Below are positions 48,447 to 61,184 of a DNA stretch of 64,000 nt, piece by piece. Source of the stretch: Chamaecrista fasciculata (lineage: Eukaryota > Streptophyta > Magnoliopsida > Fabales > Fabaceae). Each line of letters starts with the position of its first letter. Positions within the stretch are counted from its first letter, which is position 1. The stretch covers positions 415,824 through 479,823 of the forward strand of contig QANZ01049188.1 in NCBI GenBank assembly GCA_003254925.1, read 5' to 3'. The translations under genes were made by a program, and so were the position numbers. The notes beneath the pieces are model-generated. The model saw only the letters and a program-made list of their open reading frames with translations, searched no databases and was not told the DNA's origin.

Positions 48447-49641
48447 GACCAATATGTAGAGCATAGCTGATACTGGAGACAAGTTATATGGTTCCCTTGG
48501 CACCTGCTAAACCTAGGTTAGGTCCTACTGGTTTCTTAAATTGGAATGACAGAGCATCTGCGATGCGGTTTGAGATTTGCATATAATTACTGGAAACTAT
48601 TCTACAATTGAGCTCATGTTTATAACTTTATATTATGGGAGCAAGTTCCAATGATTGTAATGGCAGGCTCAGAGTGGATTTACTTGTCTGGTAATTATAG
48701 AAAGGCTAATAGATCATGTTTTTATGCGATACTACGCATACTAGTACTAAAGGCGATACTTTTCCCATTCTTTCTGGTAGACAAGGAGGGACTTTCCTGT
48801 AACTAAATAATTGGTTGACCGTCAGCACAAAGGATAGAAACTCCTTGGACATCAGTGCGTAGAAATTACCTCGTCTCTTTTTTCTCATTTTAGAGAACAA
48901 AAAAATATAAATAGAAAAAAGGTAAACATGCTTTAATGGCATAAAGTATTAGCCGCAACCTGCCACCCCGGTCACCGGTTTACATACTCCAAAACCAAAT
49001 TTCCAATTTACAAATATGAATACTTAACCAAGTTGGAAGTTGAAAAAAAAATTAGAAAGTTGAATAGCAAACCAAAATATATATAGCTTGAGATTATGAA
49101 TTCTTATGTATGCTTATACTCGAACATCAAACCTTCCCAATACTAAAATTTGTTGAATCCAAGTACAAAATGTTATGCATCAGGTAACCATAATTATGAT
49201 CCAATAGCAATCAATATCATATCTTGATTTCATTCTACCCCTTCACGTGTCATATTATGCAAAAACAGCCACTGGAGAATAGGATTTATCAACAAAAGGT
49301 CAAAAATTTCTGAGCAATTAGCACTTATACATGAATTCTTTCTTTGATCCAGAAAAATAATAATTCAACTTCTCTCTACACTCAAGGCGCCTGATAGACT
49401 ACATGCCAAACATACATATCAGTAGATGATTCTCTAATATCTCCAAACTCTGAAAAAGAGTACTCATTCGATTAACTCCCTGCACAAAGAACAAAAAATA
49501 GTTCCAATCAGAACACTCCCATGACAGATAGAATTATGCAAAGAACAGCAGAACAAATGAATGATAGAATTTAATATGAAAATTATAATAAACTAGTATT
49601 GCAGTAATACTATTATATTTCAATAGCATAATTTACCAGTT
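48447..49641. other. Convergent intergenic region
   Basis: Contains the 3' UTRs of the BRCT gene and of U1C. The rest is AT-rich. No further gene is supported. Confidence 0.45.
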
Positions 49642-51214
49642 TTATTGAGTTACTGATTCAGGTGCCTGAGCATTGGCATTGTAACTTTCATAACCTCCAG
49701 TAGATGTTGGTGGTGCTGGATTGGCTTGATACATAGCTGATGACACCACAGAGGGAGCACCATTAGAAGTTGGTGTTGTAGTGCTGCCAGGAGCACTTGG
49801 TGGGGGAGCCAAAGTAGGGGGCCTGGGTATGATACTGGCTTGACCTGGTGCCAAGGGAGGACCATGTGGAGGTGCCATTGGAGGCATGGTAGGTGCAGAC
49901 ACATATCCTGTTAACACAAGTTACCAAATATATATATATATCCTGTTAAGACATTGACAATCACTTAAGCTTCACATTGATTGCTATGAAAGAACAACTG
50001 ACTTAAATTGCTAGAACATGGCCAACCATTTTTCCTAGCTAGTGCCATGAGAATGGAAGATAATTGCTGCATTAAAAGGCATGAAATACCATAATTGAAT
50101 TTATTGAATGAACATAATAAACCAATGAAAATGGTCACACAAAAGCAAAATGAAATTCTGATTAAAAGGAAAATATAGTAATGGAAGCCCGAAAATGTTT
50201 TGAAGGCAATTTGGGAAATCATCAAAATGCACATAAATGTAGTCATAAACAACAGAATAAAACACTGCAGATGTTGGCATACAAAAAAGCAAATGAATGA
50301 ATGACAACCCATAACAGACCATTGCATCATTAAAAGGCGGCAGTTAAGTCAAGAAAGGAGTGCCAGAGAGATATCCACCTGGTGCACCAGGAGCTGGTAG
50401 TGGTCGAGGCAAAACAGGAGGTCTGATCCCCGGCATTAGTGGCTGACTTCCCGGAATTTGTGGGTTTCCGGCCATTGGCAAGACTGGAAAGCGCGGCCTC
50501 TGGGCCAATAGGTGTTGATTAAAAGCTGCGCCAACCTGCTGAAATGCTGCAGCTTGCCCAAGATGTTATTTGATCCTTTGATCAATTTGACTTTGGGTTT
50601 GTTGCTCCTCAAACTGCAGGTAGTAAGCCCTCACGTTTGCCTGACATTAATATCGGGAAAAAATGAGCAGATGAATATGTATATATCAATACATCCTTAT
50701 TATACTGATCACTTGAAATAAGAAAAGTACATTTTACCTTGTGTTTGTAACCTGCATTATGCTGTTTTCTTACTGATGGCTGCAACATAGGCAAAATTAA
50801 AACATGGATAAACAATTTTCATGATATTTTTTTATCAAAGATGAACATCTGGTATGTGTAGTCACTAGAAAATTCTACAAATGAAAATATACAAATCTCT
50901 AGCGTTTTCATTGAACTCCAACAAAACTTCATAAACAATGACAGCGTTGCCAAGCTGGGCGAAAAGAAACAACAGTAAAGCCTTCCCGAGCAAATCAAAA
51001 CTAGATAAAAACGAATTGATTAAAAACACAATTCGTAATTTACAGAGCTTACAGAATCGTGGGTCAAATAAGTGTCGCAGTAGTCACAGTAGTACCTGCA
51101 GATTCGAAAATCGATTCAATGAATATGGTGATGATATTGATGTATGCATTCATATTTCATCATTACGTTTCTCTATAATTAATCATCAGCAAAACAAAAT
51201 CCATACCGGGGCAT
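49642..51214 (-). CDS. U1C: U1 snRNP protein C-like gene with an in-frame stop (possible pseudogene)
   Basis: Minus-strand exons 51214-51207, 51095-51053, 50779-50738, 50640-50379 and 49907-49642 would encode 206 residues if read through, the usual plant U1C length. The N-terminus [17 protein letters not shown] and [14 protein letters not shown] form the matrin-type C2H2 zinc finger that binds U1 snRNP at the 5' splice site. The C-terminal half is Pro/Gly/Ala-rich as usual. The first exon supplies only ATG CCC CG. In exon 4, where the family has DQRIKEHLGQ, the codon after DQRIK is TAA (50568-50566), giving a 55-residue product. The rest of the frame beyond it is intact, which implies a recent mutation, a base error, or tolerated truncation. 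It is divergent from the carrier gene. The family call is firm; functional state is unknown. Confidence 0.88.
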
Positions 51215-52364
51215 GGCTGTTCCTGTGGCGCCTCTGCAGCTGATTGCTGACCGAGAAAAACCCCAGAAAGAAAAGAATTATAAGACTTTCGTGAGAGTGA
51301 AGTAGGAAGTTAAACCCTAAAGTTGTGATCGTCTTCTCCACAAAGCAAAGAGGGCGGATGCAGTGGATTTTCGAAGTATACGTTACATTTTAGAATAGGG
51401 AGAGATACTCTTTGTCCTTTAACGTATGAAATTAGTTTTAGTAAAATTTTAAATATTGTATTAAGTTAAATTATATTAATATACTTTACAGATAAAAACA
51501 ATATTGATACTGTGTATTAATTAGAACAACATTAACGATTAAATCATTAAAGAAGAGATAAAATGTATAAATTAAAATAGGTCAAATTAATTATTTGGTC
51601 CTTGTAGTTTAACTGAGTTTGTAACTGAGTCCCTGTAGTTTGAATCTTTATAATTCAGTCTTCATACTCTGCTTTTATATATATAGGTAAAAATATTAAT
51701 TTCGTCCTCAAATTTTACACCAATTATCAATTTCATCCCTAATCTTTTTTTACTATCAGTTTCATCCCCAATCTTTCACATTTTAGTCAATTTTATCCTT
51801 TGACTAACTTCTTTCAATAAATCAAATGCATAATGTTTCTTAATTTGATGAGTTAGGATATGAGTTTTTTTTTTCTTTTATAAATTTTACATTACATATT
51901 ATTAGCTATATAAATTTTATAGTGAATATTTGACTAAAGTAAGAGTAAAGGATAAAATTTACCAAAATGTAAAAGATTGAGAATGAAATTGATAGAAGAA
52001 AAAAATTAAGGCCGAATTTGATAATTGATGTAAAATTTGAAAATAAAATTAGTATTTTTGCCTAGAAAAAAGTACTAATTTCGTGGAATATAAAAATACA
52101 AAATAACAAAAATATACTTCTCCTCCGTAGACCTAAAGGCAAAGAACGGAGAGACTCATGTCATAATAGCTCTTTGCCTAATTCTCTTTCTCTACCTCCC
52201 TCTCACTTTTCTTTTTTTTTTTTCGGTGATTTTCTTTTCTTTTTCTTTTCGTTTATGAACTTCCCTCATAATTTTTTCATTCTGTTTTGACTTTTGAATC
52301 GCAAATTAGGGAGAAGAGATCTGATGACCTTTTCCACTGAATCAGGAGACGGGAAAAGGTTGAA
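51215..52364. promoter_or_regulatory. Shared upstream region of U1C (-) and the carrier (+)
   Basis: This 1.15-kb head-to-head spacer contains both promoters and a MITE at 51686-52062. 51585-51690 has 'ttatttggtccttgtagttt' repeat wording. No extra gene is seen. Confidence 0.5.
51686..52062. mobile_element. Palindromic MITE, GGYAAAAATAYTAATTT family
   Basis: The ends ggtaaaaatattaatttcgt and the reverse complement of ggcaaaaatactaattttat are inverted. The inner 'ccaatctttcacattttagt' and 'ccaaaatgtaaaagattgag' segments also pair. No target duplication was identified. Confidence 0.6.
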
Positions 52365-55300
52365 ATGTCTGGAAATTCCGCTTCCAACAAGTTGGGACCT
52401 TCAGGTTATGTTGTTATGTTAACTTCTCTTTCGTTGGATTATTTTCATTGTTTGATTGCTGAGATATTGAGGCAAATGCCCCATGTTCAAATCACTTTTT
52501 GTTGAGAATGCTTGGATTACGGAATGGGGCCTTAACTGATCCATTTCATATAAATATAGCTGAATATAGTTGGATTGATGATTCATTTTCCTGCTTCCCA
52601 GAATCATTTTTATTTCAAAATGCGAGGTTTGAACTTTATCATTAGCTAGCAAACCATGTATTAGGAGTATGTGAATTAATCTTTTATACCACCACTTTTA
52701 AATTCTATTGCCAATTCCAACATGGTATTTCTTCTGCATTTCACATCTGTAATTTTGTTTGCTGAGAAGAAGAAAATGTTTCAGCACCGCGGAAAAATGG
52801 GAAGCAGGATTGGGCTGCCTCCCTTTCCACTACTTTCAATCACTTTGGTACAAGCGGCCTTTCCGTGGCGGTAGCCACTACAGTCACCCATCCTTTAGGT
52901 TCTCTCTCTGTCCTTTTCTATAATTTATTGGTTTCCAGAACCTTAAAGTTTGAGAAGTCTATGTGTATGCTTACCCATGATTGAACTCGTTCAACTGTTT
53001 AATCATTATTTTAAGGCGCACTTAGGTGTTATATGCTAAAAGAGCTCAAATAATATTATTATTTCGCGACTTCAGTTTTGCATTTCATATCACGCTTTTT
53101 TTTTCTTCTAACAAATTAGCAAGTGTTCACAGTTAATTGACTCAAGATAAATGACAGGATGAAAGAGAAAAAAGGAACTGAGGAATGAGGATTGTGATTA
53201 CAGGACACTTTCCAGCATTCAACCATGTATCAATAACTTGCTAAGAAATCCTTGAGAACTAAAATTAGATCCTGAAGTAGAACTCGCTAGCATTACTGAT
53301 AATTTTTTTACCAGTATTTGAGTATCTTAGATATAAATAGCATATGAGAAGTACTAGCAACATTTCCTGAAAATAAAATACTGTTGTAGGTTGAGTTTAA
53401 CCTGGAATAGCTATTACTTTCTCAAGATTTTATAATCAATTGTGTTCACTCAGCAAGGAATGGTGCTGAACTTGTGTCAGGTCCAATCTGGATCCACATC
53501 CGGAGGAAGCTTGTATGTATATCACAAAGCTATAAATTTTTTAATCAGCAAGGAAAATAAGTAGGGCAAGTGAATATTTATGCTTTCTTAGTTTGCTTCT
53601 GTAACATCATTTATACTTTGCATTTTAGTGTAGTTTAGCCTATTTTATCCGTATATTCAGATTGCTGTCATGCTAATTTATAGTTGTAGGTAAGGATGTG
53701 AAAAGAGAGTATTGAGTGGTGTAGAGACTAGTCAGTATAAAGTTGTTTTTTGTTTGTTTTTTGCACAACCATTCTGAGAAGTAGCTAGTCGTGTCAGAAC
53801 TTGTAATTTTAATAAGCTGCAACAAATATGTGAACTTTAACTTGGTAAAGGTTACCTTTGGTTGAGTCCTTGGATATGTTGTGAAGAAACTAAATATTTA
53901 GGTTTTGGAAATACAAAAAACAAATCATTAAAAATCCATTTGAACCATCTTTCTACAACCTGTGCAGATGTACTTAAAGTCAGGCTGCAAATGCAACTTG
54001 TTGGCCAGAGAGGTCCTTTGAGCGGGATGGTGGGTTTCTGATTTTGAGCTTTCCTCCAAATGTCCTTAGTCATCACGTTATATTACAGAACTTTTATTAT
54101 TAAAGGGTTTAATCAGGGGCAACTATTTTTACGAGTACTGAAAAATGAAGGGCCGAGGTCTTTGTATCTGGGTTTGACACCTGCATTAACAAGGTCAGTT
54201 GTTTATGGAGGACTACGCTTGGGCTTGTATGAACCCACTAAGCATGCCTGTGATCTTGCTTTTGGCTCCACCAATGTTTTAGTCAAAGTTGCATCTGGAA
54301 TATTTTCTGGTGCTATAGCAACTGCATTGACAAACCCAATGGAAGTAATTAAGGTACAATAGTGTCATTTTCTATTTCCATTAGTTGTTCCTTGTCTGTG
54401 TCTTCGTATTTTTTTTTTCAAGATCATATTCCCACAATCAGGTGCGTTTGCAAATGAATTCAGACAAGAGAAAGGGAGGAATGATGCTAGAGTTTCGGAG
54501 GACTTTATCTGAAGAGGGAATAAGAGGCCTTTGGAAGGGAGTGGGCCCTGCTATGGTTAGAGCCGCTGCCTTGACTGCATCGCAGCTAGCTACATATGAT
54601 GAAACCAAGCAGGTGAAATTCTGATTGAGCTGCTAATTCGTAAGAAAATAATTTCAGTATCAAAAAATATTAAACCAATAATAATTGACCGTCTTAGAAT
54701 GTGTTCCATGATCTATAATTATCAATCTTATCATTTTTTTCCTTATTATCTGATTTCCTTTCTGTTGATGCAGATCTTAATCAGTTCGACATCACTTGAA
54801 GAAGGATTTCATCTGCATCTAATGTATGACTCTCCTTCTAATTTTATTACGTCTTCCTATATCTACCTTATTTAAATGTACAAAATGCAATCTGCATAGA
54901 AGTAATCAACTGTGATTAAAGGCAGAAAGCCGGTTGAATTCTTGAGTGGCAAGCATTGCAAAAAAAAAACTGCTGAAAATATTGATATGATAATTTGCAT
55001 ATAATGTTAATAATCTTAGTGTAGAAAATAGTTAAACTGAAGGCAAAATTTTGTCTAACTAGGTTTATCCATAAACTGGTGAACTGAAACATCTGCTGTC
55101 TTCAGATTACGTTTGGATTGATTCAGATTTCTGCCCTCAAATTTTGTTATTTATCAAATCAGATCCCAAATTTATTTTCTGATATTAAATGAAAACTAAT
55201 TACACTCTGTACCTTATGAAGCTCGAGTACAGTTGCAGGCATAGTGAGCACCCTAATAACTGCACCTATGGATATGGTTAAAACTCGTCTTATGTTGCAA

Positions 55301-56225
55301 CGAGAATCAAAAAGTGCAGGAAGCTATAGAAGCGGGTTTCATTGTGCATACCAGGTGTTTATGTTTTCTCTTTGTCCTCAACCTAGCAGTATTTTTCATG
55401 TTGTTGTTTTTTTAACCATTCTTTTACTTTTTTACCCACTAAGACACGGATTTATACTATCATCATGGTTTTGGAATCAACACCTATGTAGCAAGGCCCA
55501 TTGGTTGAACTGTTCACAACTGCTCAGGTAGCTGTATCTGGATTTTATTGGGGCCGAAAGGAAGAGAAAACTTTAAATAACTGCGCAAGTGACACCATTT
55601 GAATTAAATTGGTCCCCATTTGATTTTTTTTCCTGTTAAAATCAGATGCAGAAGGATGAAATGATAAACTTAATCATTATGTCAATAGTCAATATATTTT
55701 TTAAAATGCACACTTACGATTGTAATGCATTTGTACATCTTTTGCTATAATTCCTTCTTATGCAATGCATTTGTGAATGTGTGGTTTCAGGTCCTGCGTA
55801 CAGAAGGCCCAAGGGCACTTTACAAAGGGTTAGTTCATATTTTGTCTGTATTCTTACATGTAACTCATTTGCTTTACATATCATCTTCATAACATTTATA
55901 ATAAACTTCTGATTTTTTGTAATGTTTCTTTGAAAGAAAATTAACTTGTCGTATCTAATTTCTTGAGATTATTTACTAAACTCACATTTCACATACACAT
56001 AGCCACTGTTTGGAGAAGACATTATCAAACACACGGATTTCAACTCAAACTTGCTCAGTTTTTTAGGAGTAGAGGTTTATTCATGACTTTGTCTGCATAT
56101 CCATTTGTTTATAAAGTACCTTTGTCAGGGGATTTGCAATATTTGCAAGATTAGGACCGCAAACCACAATTACCCTAATGTTATGCGAGGAGCTACGGAA
56201 ACTTGCTGGATTGAAGGCAATCTAA
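52365..56225 (+). CDS. Mitochondrial carrier family protein (At4g03115/ucpB-like)
   Basis: Nine exons, 52365-52404, 52785-52898, 53968-54029, 54117-54353, 54442-54612, 54774-54823, 55222-55354, 55791-55828 and 56129-56225, give 313 residues. All three carrier signatures are present: HPLDVLKVR (about 50), NPMEVIKVR (about 146) and APMDMVKTR (about 240). Each fits P-x-[DE]-x-x-[KR], so the six-helix inner-membrane fold is complete. Similarity is to the plant protein annotated as ucpB or dicarboxylate-carrier-like; the substrate cannot be assigned. The exon 7 start after 'ttatgaag' was chosen because it alone keeps the frame and the SSTVAGIVSTLITAP stretch. The nearer cag sites break it. Exon 1 contributes only MSGNSASNKLGPS. 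Confidence 0.9.
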
Positions 56226-57064
56226 TGATCAGGTTGCCTTATAATGATTGTTTTAAGAGCCGAAGCAAATGACTACTTTTCTTGCAAAGGAGTCTCATTT
56301 CGGGGAGATTCTTTTAGCTAGTTAGTCTCTTTAGTTTCAAAGCTAATATAGTAATGTCTGAGTCCACTTATGTAAAATTCATATTTTTTTTGTCTCCATG
56401 TTCTCTATGGGGTGTGGTCCTGTCCCATAAGGGTCCAGGATTATTTTTTTTTTCCTCTGGTACTGAGAATTGTATTACCATCATTAAAAAATTGTACAAT
56501 AATCACGGTGATTACTGATTACCATCACCCTCCCACCCCCAACAAAAAAATTCGGGGGGGAGGGGGGTTATTTTATATTAAGTTTTTTTTGTCTACTCTC
56601 TGGAATACTGGTTCTCTTATCTTTCTTGTAAATTGCCCTGGTTTTGATCCAACAAGTGAAAATTTTGGAGTGATTTGTAGACTCTAGAGTTTTGTTGATT
56701 CAAGTATTAGGTACAACCAACTTCCACTTGACAGTTGAGGAAGTTTCTCTACTCAGGCTTCGGCCGTAGTGATTCATAATGATACTTCGTTATCTCATTC
56801 TGTTACGTTACGTTTTGCCTAGAATTCCCACAATCACCGAAACCCATTAATTTCACTCGTTCCCTCTTTAATCATTCTCTAAGTTATAATAATAATAATT
56901 ATTTGTTATTATTATTTACACAAGGGGTAATGCTATGAAAAAAATCATGGAGCAAACCATTTTTTTTTTCTCTCATCTCTCTTGCTGTTTTTTTAACTGT
57001 TTTCATTGGAAAATGTGAAAAAGTAGAGTGGAAGAAAAAATGCCCCATCCATGGTGTTTTTTGA
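56226..57064. other. 3' region of the carrier gene and spacer
   Basis: 3' UTR, then AT-rich spacer with an (ATA)n-type run at about 56887-56918. No gene is seen. Confidence 0.45.
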
Positions 57065-57209
57065 GGCTGCGGATCCTCTGCCGTACCATAAGGTGTGCGG
57101 AGCGGCAGAGACCAATAGGAGCACGTCACGTGGTGCCACATGTGCAGGCGCGCCCTTATTGGTCCCTGCCGCACCGCACACCGTGCGGTACGACAGAGGA
57201 TCCTCTCCC
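57065..57209. mobile_element. Short G+C-rich Mutator-like MITE
   Basis: The 145-bp palindrome has identical 9-bp flanking repeats gttttttga (57056-57064 and 57210-57218). Its ends are ggctgcggatcctctgccgt and the reverse complement of gggagaggatcctctgtcgt. The GGATCCTCT core of the terminus matches the 41637-42624 element, so they may be one family. Confidence 0.8.
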
Positions 57210-57218
57210 GTTTTTTGA

Positions 57219-58395
57219 AATATAACCTGATATTAGATTTCTACGACAGTATATGCAAGTGCGAGATTTTGAACGCCTAGTCAAAGAATACATTAAGGGT
57301 CAAACAATTTCTATAAATAATATAATAGTAATAAGTGGTTAACAAAAAACAAAATCTAGGTTTCACTGTTGTTCAGCGGGAGGCCCAACAACTGCATGCA
57401 CCAATGATTCATTGCAAAAATGAGAGAAGTCACTGTCGTTTCTAGTCCATGAAAAATTTGCAACGGAATATAAAAGTATGGTCCTACTGGATTCTGAGCT
57501 GGTGGATTGGTGGCCGCCAAATTAATAGTTTGTGTTTTATGTATTGATTGAAACTCAGAAGTCTAAGCCTATGTTAGTAGTATGTTATCCATCTTTGAAT
57601 CTTGAATGGATAAATAGGTTCTCTTTTTGTTTGAAAGGGAATAACATCGCTTTTCCTTCTCTTTGCAGCTGTGTGTCATTTATATATAATGGGTTATCAT
57701 CATGTGGCCAGGGACTTGTGAAATATGATTCGCACCCACCAAAAAAAGAAACCTCCTTTACATTACCATAACGTCCCCTTTTATCTATTGACTTGAAAGT
57801 GAAACTAACCAAAAAAAATATTAAGAAAGTGCTGTCTAGTGCCCAATAGCCCAATATGCTTCTGTGTGTTCCACTTCGTCCGGGTATTATCAACGAAAAC
57901 ATTAATTTTTTTAAAGTTAATAATTAATAATAATAATAGAAAAAAGCTAGAGCAAAGTCAAACGTTAAAGAATGACCCTCACAAATTTCAAATTGAATCC
58001 GTTCAGACACATGACCCACCACTAAGTTAAATCTAAATCAAGATTCAACGGACAAGAGGTATATCAACTTGGCGTTTTTATTTTATTTCTTCTTAGGATC
58101 GCATGAGATTCAATTCTTCATATATTGTCATATCCACGATACAGTAATGGATTAAATATAGAAACTTGTCGATTCCAAATCTCTGAACAACAAAATACGA
58201 AGAAAAAAAAACTTGTTTTTAAAAATCAATTTGTTTATAGTGAGGGGATAGGGGTAATATGGTAAGAGTGAAATGAATGGGTATTTGTGTGTTTTTTTGT
58301 CTTGATTAGGTTGGCCATTGGAGGTTGGTCATCCAGCTTGCGAAAAAGGAGAATAGTGAATTAAAAATGATATTAGTTAGTAGATAAAATTAAAA
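57219..58395. other. Spacer
   Basis: No gene or clear element is seen. The 79-residue frame at 57532-57771 and its 105-residue minus-strand overlap have no family signature. Confidence 0.4.
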
Positions 58396-58915
58396 GGAAA
58401 TCTACTATTTGATCTCTCTTTTTTCACAATTTCAACTATTTGGTCCTTGTATTTTTTAAATAGAGTATTTGGTCCTTCAAAAATTACAAATGTCAACTTG
58501 TTAGTCTCTGTAGCATATCTTCATTAGTGACACTGATGATTTGGTCGTTAAATGCACATATGACACGTTAAATGCCACATATTTAACTATTTGGGACCAC
58601 CTAAGGTTTGAGATTTAAAAATGCTTCAATGGTTTATGTCTTATGAAGCTTCACGTATAAGATCGGTACTGACTCAATTTTAAATCGGTTTAATTGTATT
58701 TGTTGGTCTCATCTGGTTAATTTAGGTGACTAGAATGTCAAAATGACATTTAACGGGTGTCATGTAAGCATTTAACGTCCACGTCATCAACTAATTTAAT
58801 AGATAGACTAAATAGTTGACGATTATGATAAATAAAGGACTGAGTAATTTATTTTAATAAATGAGGAATCAAATCGTTGACTCAGTAAAGAAAGATAGAC
58901 CAAATAGTAGCTTTC
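58396..58915. mobile_element. Palindromic element, 'actatttggtcc' family
   Basis: The ends ggaaatctactatttgatct and the reverse complement of ggaaagctactatttggtct are inverted over about 50 bases. Flanks taaaattaaaa and tataattaaaa are similar but not exact. Related wording occurs at 40868-41005, 42875-43015 and 29700-29760. Confidence 0.6.
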
Positions 58916-59956
58916 CTCTATAATTAAAATAGAAAAATAAGTAAAACAAGAAATTGAAATTTGGGAGAGACGGAGATGGCAAGATGGTAATCTCAATGGA
59001 TGAACAATTTGCTGTGTGACTTGGCGGGACAGTCTGGCGTCCTCATCTTTGTACCTCGTTTTTGCCGCTAAACTACCATCATGCCCTTCACCTTTCCTTA
59101 TTTACCTTTTTGCCCTTTTTCTCACTTCTCACATGTCACATGCACACCTGCAAAATAAATAAATATATTACATCCACAACTTAACATCACGCATCTCTCT
59201 CTTTTTTTTTTCTATTAATTTTTACAGTAAAAAAATATTTATTACTATTATTATAATTGTAGTCTCTTTTTTTATTTCATGAATTAATTACTGTAAAACG
59301 TTAACGACTTTTCTTATTAGATGGTTTAACTGAAGAGACTACAATTATAATAATAGTAATAAATACCATGTGCGTGAGAGTGTGAGGCGCTGTGTGGGAG
59401 ACTATAATATTTCACTTTTTTACTGAAGTATCTAGGAATGAGAGCATTTTTGAATTTTAATCTTTCAAAATTTTAATTACAAAAAAAGTTTAATGAGATT
59501 TGAAGAGAGACAAAAGAAATATGAGAAAAATTTTTTTTTATATTTTTTATTTTCCTTTCCTCTTTTAATATTTTTATTATTATTATTTCAATTTCTTAAA
59601 TATTTTTTTTTGAAAATCTATTTTCTGATATAGCAGAGGGGACAAAGCCGAAAAGAGTTTGATAGGGACGTCTTTAGCCGTTTTACCAGCCCATGAGGTT
59701 GAATGCGGTAATGCAGACTTCGTTTACAAAAGGCATGCCTTTTTATTTTTTTTTTTGGCATGTCTTTAAAGTTTAATCCAGCCATTACATTACTAATTAG
59801 TAGTTACTATTGTTAACTTCAAGTCAAACTTTCAATTTTGTTATAAACCCTAACGTCAATGGGTATTATTGTCCTTTAATCAAGGCTAGAAATCAAACAT
59901 ATGTAAAAACAATAATAAAATTGGAATGAACGAGTAATAAATAAAAATAGATTTAT
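58916..59956. other. AT-rich spacer
   Basis: No gene. A short inverted pair (attactattattataattgt at about 59239 and acaattataataatagtaat at about 59340) suggests a small hairpin element around 59230-59365. Confidence 0.45.
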
Positions 59957-60302
59957 CTAACATGAGCCTTTAGTACACATTTTAAGGTTTTTTCAGATTG
60001 GTTAATAAAGAATCTCATATTTAGAAATTTACAAAAATTCATTTAAAAAATAATTTTTAATGTTTGAAAACTCACTTGACCAATCAAAAGAAACCTTAAC
60101 ATATGCCCTTAGGGCACATATAATGAAAGACCTAAAAAAAATTTATGTAACATGTGTTCTTAGGGCACATTTTAAGGTTTCTTCTGATTAGTTTGTAAAA
60201 CATCTCATATCTTAAAATTTACGAAAATTCATTTAATAGATAATTTTTAATGTTTTGAAAACCAATCAAAGAAACCTTAACATGTACTCTAAAAACACAT
60301 CC
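59957..60302. repeat. Two adjacent copies of a small palindromic element
   Basis: Copies at about 59957-60121 and 60145-60302 share 'gggcacattttaaggttt', 'atctcatat...aaatttac' and 'gaaaccttaacat'. Each is internally palindromic. Termini resemble acatgtg(t/c)(t/c)cttagggc. Confidence 0.65.
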
Positions 60303-61184
60303 TATATATAACTATAAAAAAATTCAAAACATTTCAACAACGAGTGCTTTTATTTTCTCTTGAAATTCACTACTTTTGTCTCGTTTTATTATGAGTGATT
60401 TCGTTAGAATTCAAGCGATCGTATTTAATTTCATTAATGTCTGAATTACACGGATATTATTACCTAAATTAGAAGCGATGCCGATGACATCTGATAAGTG
60501 TCACAAAATTAAAGGGGGAACAAACAAACAAACAAAAAAATTAATTGTTAAAAGATGATTAATTAATTAAATGGTTACCATGATCATGTCTGAATGTTGC
60601 TTGAAAAAACAGCAATAAATACAGAATCATTAAAGACCCTTTAACCATTGAAAAAATTTCAATGATTTATTGGGACATAAATAAATTCTTAATAGGCTAA
60701 AATATGCAATTATCCTTTTTTTGTGGCAATATTTTGTTTGATATTGCTAAATTAGGCAGTTATGATGTGTGTCCAAAATGAGAAGGGGGAGGGGTAATAA
60801 AGTCAAAGTGAGCGATTCAAAGTTGAATTATGGAAGACTGTAAATCTGTAACTCAAGTGGGTTATATATTTATAAGCTCAGTTATTGAACAGCTGTAATG
60901 GCAGTTTCGTAAAATTGGTGTGATATAAGCCCTTACTAAACTAATTCATAATTATCATATCCATCGAAGATCCAACTTTGCCATCCAGAAAGTCCCCAAT
61001 TTCCCAGCGACGACTCCAAAATTCGCACTCTCAAAGAGAAACCAAACACAGAAGAGAGAGAATTTGTATAGCTAGGAACCAAATTTGAAGAGAGAGAAAA
61101 ACTGACTCACAGAAGAGAGAGAGAGAGAGAGAAGACGAAGAAGAAGAGGAGCGAGACTGAGAGAGAGAGAGAGCTTAGGCATTA
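60303..61184 (+). promoter_or_regulatory. Promoter and leader of the Bruno-like RNA-binding gene
   Basis: AT-rich spacer followed by a purine-rich leader with two (GA)n tracts (about 61113-61130 and 61160-61172) directly before the ATG at 61185. The transcription start is not fixed. Confidence 0.45.

Noticed and set aside
57532..57902. Overlapping plus and minus frames of 79 and 105 residues
   Set aside because: No recognised motif, no splice or promoter support, and they overlap on opposite strands.
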